Shown here: positions 60,180 to 64,000 of the stretch, piece after piece
How positions within the stretch are numbered: position 1 is the first letter of the stretch
Layout: each line of letters starts with the position of its first letter
NCBI GenBank assembly: GCA_051453625.1
Contig: JBOZIK010000001.1
Location: 175,651,228-175,715,227 of the forward strand
Direction: 5' to 3'
DNA from: Welwitschia mirabilis
Taxonomy: Eukaryota; Gnetophyta; Gnetopsida; Welwitschiales
DNA: 64,000 bases
The notes under the pieces: generated by a model
Seen by the model: the letters and a program-made list of their open reading frames with translations, nothing else
Told to the model about the DNA's origin: nothing
Databases searched by the model: none
Program-made: the position numbers and the translations under genes

Positions 60180-60700
60180 NNNNNNNNNNNNNNNNNNNNN
60201 NNNNNNNNNNNNNNNNNNNNNNNNNNNNNNNNNNNNNNNNNNNNNNNNNNNNNNNNNNNNNNNNNNNNNNNNNNNNNNNNNNNNNNNNNNNNNNNNNNNN
60301 NNNNNNNNNNNNNNNNNNNNNNNNNNNNNNNNNNNNNNNNNNNNNNNNNNNNNNNNNNNNNNNNNNNNNNNNNNNNNNNNNNNNNNNNNNNNNNNNNNNN
60401 NNNNNNNNNNNNNNNNNNNNNNNNNNNNNNNNNNNNNNNNNNNNNNNNNNNNNNNNNNNNNNNNNNNNNNNNNNNNNNNNNNNNNNNNNNNNNNNNNNNN
60501 NNNNNNNNNNNNNNNNNNNNNNNNNNNNNNNNNNNNNNNNNNNNNNNNNNNNNNNNNNNNNNNNNNNNNNNNNNNNNNNNNNNNNNNNNNNNNNNNNNNN
60601 NNNNNNNNNNNNNNNNNNNNNNNNNNNNNNNNNNNNNNNNNNNNNNNNNNNNNNNNNNNNNNNNNNNNNNNNNNNNNNNNNNNNNNNNNNNNNNNNNNNN
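60180..60700. other. assembly gap, 521 N
   Basis: Run of N between the E2 protease and gag linker. The equivalent E1 stretch is only about 100-200 bases, so the gap size is probably inflated. Confidence 0.97.
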
Positions 60701-62350
60701 TAGGAATGGTATGTTTTTGTTTTCTTCTTACTATGTCTTTCCATAACTTAGAATATTTATGATTTTCTTGTAAGAGTTTTCAAAAACATAACTTGACATT
60801 TACTTCTTGCATTAAGGTTTTCAAATGCTTAATAAAGATAGAATTCATATTTAACCTATCAAGCCAAGAAGTAGATGGGTTCTTCCCTTTGATTTCTTGT
60901 GAAAAAATCTTAGTGGAGATTTTAATATGTGATGTTGATAGGAAGATATATGAGTTTAAAATTTCTACATCATCTTCTTTACTATTGTTTTCATTACTTT
61001 TGGCAATTGAAACCTCATGGGTAGGACATGTTATATCATGTTCACTTCTTGTTATTACTTTCAAATCACTTTTAAATTCATTTGGGTTAGATAAAGATTG
61101 AGATGCGAGAGGCTCTTATGGTTTTTGATTAACAAGCATCATTTGTTGAAGCACATTCACTAAGTTTTCAATATTATTATTAGTCTTTTCAATATTGTTG
61201 TTTGTCTTTTCTTACATCTTTTTTAATTCTTCTATGAAACCTCTGAGTGGATCATTTTTATTTAGTTGAAAATTGAAGTTATTTGATTGGAAGTTTGAAT
61301 TTTTAAATATGTTCTCAAAAGGTTTCCATTGTGATTATTCACCTAATTTTTGTTGAAATTATGGTTGATTTTTAAAGTTAGATGTTCTTTAGTTGAAAGC
61401 ATAAACTTCTTCAAACATACTTTCTTTATAAGTTGCCAATAAGGGATAATGTATAGCTATATGAGAGTTGTCTTCACAAATTTCATAAATTAAAGTTGTA
61501 TTTTCAGCTTTTACTATCTTGCATCAACTACCAATTGAGTGTACTTCTCTAAAGTGGTAGTAAAATCTTTAATAAAATTGATTTAGTTACCTCTCTCTTC
61601 TTTTTATTCATGTTTAACCTCATTTAGATCTTTTATGATTTAGCATATAGTTTGATTTTTCTTGGTGGCTTTTTGCCATGTTTGACTTATCTATACTAAG
61701 TTTTTCAACATATTTCATGCATTTTGTAAAACTAAGCTCAATAAGTTTCCATCATAACAAAATTATATCAGTTATTTAGTTTGATAATTTAATTACCTCT
61801 AGAAATAATTAACTAGTTATTCTTTATAAAATTCATTAATAGAGTTGAAATGACTAGCTATGATAAAACATTCATAAACTATGACATAATCCTCATGAGG
61901 TTGTTTAAAAGTTGATAACTTCATTTCTTCTTTTTTCATGGAACTTTTACTCAAAAATATTTTAATAAAAACTTCTTGCACTTAACTCCATGATTCAAGA
62001 CTCTTATATGAAATGTATTTAAGCCAAATGCTTTCCCTTCCTCTAAGTATGACTAGAAAAATAATCATGTACATATGATTACTAGTATATTTCTTTCCAT
62101 TTCTATAGGCAAGCACAAGTTGTTTAATATTAGTTAGATGTTGGAAAGAATCTCCATCAGGTTTCCTTAAAAAAGTCTAATAGGCACTCAGATTTTTAGT
62201 TCTAGATCATCATTAGGAGGTAAATCAAAGGGATTTTGGCTTTCATGTTTATTATTAGTGATTAAATATCTAAGAGTAATGTTTGTATTTGAAGTAGAAG
62301 TTCCTATTACGATTGGCATATTGGATGAAGTAACTTGCTTTTGTTTTTAT
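60701..62350 (-). pseudogene. E2 gag remnant and gag-protease linker
   Basis: Minus strand. Gag core at about 62160-61830: PDGDSFQHLTNIKQLVLAYR, then VILRGRESIWLKYISYKSL and STFKQPHEDYVIVYECF. The zinc-knuckle relic near 61485-61440 reads YEICEDNSHIAIHY; Tyr replaces two of the three Cys. The linker is open at 61064-60780 for 94 codons and starts KVITRSEHDITCPTHEVS. It matches E1 48125-49440 throughout, and the two copies together make the reading certain. Confidence 0.8.
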
Positions 62351-63042
62351 GATGATGTCAACATATTTAAAGAAAAAATAACATGATTTACTTCTATTCT
62401 ATAATCTTCTTTTACAAAATCTAATTCTAAATAATAAAAGTATAAAAATATTCTCCTTTAATTCTTGAGATTTGCGTACATGGGTGTGTGTACCTAGATT
62501 TTTCTCATAGTTGAATAATCTTTCTTTGATATTTTCTTCAATCAAGTTTTACTCTCTCTCTGATATTTCATCTTTCTATCAAAATTCATCATGTCCTTAC
62601 ATACATAGATAATAAATTAAAAATTAAAATATAAAATAACTGATTGTCATCCATCTAGTCATGGACCCAATAGGAGGATTAATGATCATAGTAAGAGAAA
62701 ACTAAACTTAGATAATAATTGCCAAAACCAAAAAAACTAGATCATTGTCTAGGCTATCGTGAAGGAAATAAAGAAGATGACAAAATTTTTATTACTATTC
62801 TACAGATAGAAGAAAAATTATAAAAAATAAAATAATTTCAAAAATTTAGAATTATCATTCCCAATATTATGGAGATGACAGAGAGAAAGACAGATCTCTC
62901 TAAAGCTATGGAAAATAAAAATTAATGAAAATAATCCTACTCAAGCTATGATAAAAATACATTACTATTTTAAACAAATAAATTGAATAGAAATTTGAGA
63001 TACTTATCTAAATAGTGATAATCCTCTAATGTCTTATTTCCT
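62351..63042 (-). other. E2 leader between primer-binding site and gag
   Basis: Non-coding leader. Blocks near 62640-62700 match the E1 leader. Nothing else is recognised. Confidence 0.5.
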
Positions 63043-63060
63043 TTTTCGATAATAACACCA
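63043..63060 (-). other. E2 primer-binding site, decayed
   Basis: The minus strand reads TGGTGTTATTATCGAAAA, three bases after the 5' LTR end. Athila/Tat elements use TGGCGCCGTTGCCGGGGA (tRNA-Asp type). The two agree at 9 of 18 positions, and all nine differences are C-to-T or G-to-A. Confidence 0.7.
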
Positions 63061-63063
63061 AAA

Positions 63064-64000
63064 TGTTATGGTGCAAATTATGCAATCCTTAAGTCCTTTA
63101 AGCAAAACTTGTTAGTTATAATGCTTGTGAAAAATACATACTAGTATAGATGAGAATTAACCCAAGTTTCATAATCTATTGAAGGAACCAGGCTAAAAGT
63201 TAGAGAACCCAAAAGGATTTTTGATATTTTCTATTTTAATAAACAAAAGTAAATTAATATGAAAATATGATGCAATGATAAATGAAGGTGAAATGCAAGA
63301 AATAAAAATTTAAATGAGATGGATTCTATTTGGACTATAATCCTATTGTTATAAGAATTATTTTTGTATAACTTAGACCATCTAGGAAGAGTTCTATTGC
63401 TTGTCCCTAGATACCATAAACTATAAGAATTGCTAAATAGAATGTGTATAATGCAATATGGAATTGGAATGAAATAGTAATGTAAATCTAAACTATTGAG
63501 ATCAATTTTGACAAAGGTTACCCTTATGATCTAAATAAATTATAGAAATATCATTAAAATATAATCAACTTAAATCATAAGAGACATAAAAACAATTATA
63601 GTAAAAAGAGTAATTTGAATTGATTATGAAACTTTTACATCCACTTACAATAAAATAGTAGCACTGCAATGGAGGATACTTAGTTCAACACCAAGGTAAA
63701 CTTCTCTCTATAGCTACTAGATGGATCTATTATTCTTTAGTCTTTTGTCACAAGAACATTACATATAAAAGATGGAAAAAAAAGTGAAGGAAAGGGAGGA
63801 TATTTATAGTTTTACAATTAATTTTTAGAAGCTCAACCCTAAAAGTTAGAGAATAAATCTTAGTAACTCATGGGTTGCATAAGCCTATTACAAAATTAAT
63901 TATTTTTATCCATATAAAATATCTGTCATTCTAACTATTGTGATGATGATAATTAGAATATCACTCTCTATCAAAAGGTGGTCCATTAGCTTTAAGTCCT
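63064..64000 (-). repeat. E2 5' LTR, truncated by window end
   Basis: Aligns directly with 30755-31690 and, reversed, with both E1 LTRs. Its inner end is TGTTATGGTG at 63064 (minus-strand end ACCATAACA), followed by the primer-binding site. About 330 bases of the LTR lie beyond the window. Confidence 0.85.

Larger units (their letters stand above)
30755..64000 (-). mobile_element. E2, Athila-type Ty3/gypsy element, nest host
   Basis: Minus-strand element running from its 5' LTR (63064 to beyond the window end) through leader, gag, protease and RT (to 58600). It then continues after the E1 insertion with RNase H and integrase (46312-44945), and after the CACTA insertion with the integrase end, a long 3' non-coding region and the 3' LTR (34624-30755). 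The gypsy domain order, long 3' non-coding region and the primer-binding-site type fit Athila/Tat. It is inserted in the C1 gag region; the right target copy is outside the window. All domains are decayed. Confidence 0.85.

Noticed and set aside
1-64000. CRISPR array, bacterial operon or integrated plant pararetrovirus
   Set aside because: No regularly spaced identical repeats with unique spacers and no bacterial gene structure. All retroelement remnants have LTRs and copia or gypsy domain order, so a pararetrovirus is not supported.

Overview
This is plant nuclear DNA, almost certainly angiosperm heterochromatin or another repeat-rich region. The evidence is Ty1/copia and Ty3/gypsy polyprotein remnants of plant type, a CACTA DNA transposon, and two fragments of plant genes (Aux/IAA and TBL/PMR5). 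The sequence is very AT-rich and poor in CG. Every coding remnant is broken by stops and frameshifts, and many changes are C-to-T or G-to-A. I see no intact host gene, tRNA, rRNA or CRISPR array. All reading frames longer than about 110 codons are artefacts of N runs or pieces of dead transposons.

Left part, 1-16 kb. A truncated plus-strand copia element (Co1: integrase, RT, RNase H, short 3' LTR) covers 1-3.5 kb. A minus-strand gypsy LTR fragment follows and ends at 6165. A plus-strand copia element of Sirevirus-like layout (Co2: gag with zinc knuckle, PR, INT, RT, RNase H, 3' LTR) covers about 6.4-12.2 kb. From 12.2 to 15.6 kb there is LTR-like AT-rich sequence, one gap and a weak coding-like stretch.

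Right part, 15.6-64 kb, is a nest of elements that can be untangled. A minus-strand Sirevirus-like copia element (C1) is the host. (1) A plus-strand gypsy element, G1 (18439-29483), sits in the C1 integrase domain with the 5-bp target duplication TGAAT on both sides. G1 has LTRs of about 4.6-5.4 kb around an internal region of only about 1 kb that keeps just the start of gag. (2) A minus-strand Athila-type gypsy element, E2, starts at 30755 and runs past the window end. It interrupts the C1 gag/protease region. (3) Inside E2, a 10.3-kb CACTA transposon (34628-44941, target duplication CTA) splits the integrase, and a second Athila element of the same family in the opposite orientation, E1 (46318-58594, target duplication ACTTT), splits the RT. 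Removing each insertion plus one target copy rejoins the interrupted reading frame.

The most notable content is in the CACTA element. It carries an Aux/IAA exon (35696-35837, plus) and a TBL/PMR5-type O-acetyltransferase fragment (36380-36660, minus). Both look like captured host sequence, and both have lost a tryptophan codon to a stop. A second unusual feature is the G1 LTR end, which contains three extra copies of the primer-binding-site motif before the true one. Several assembly gaps lie at the junctions of duplicated sequence, so some tandem duplications here may be assembly artefacts.
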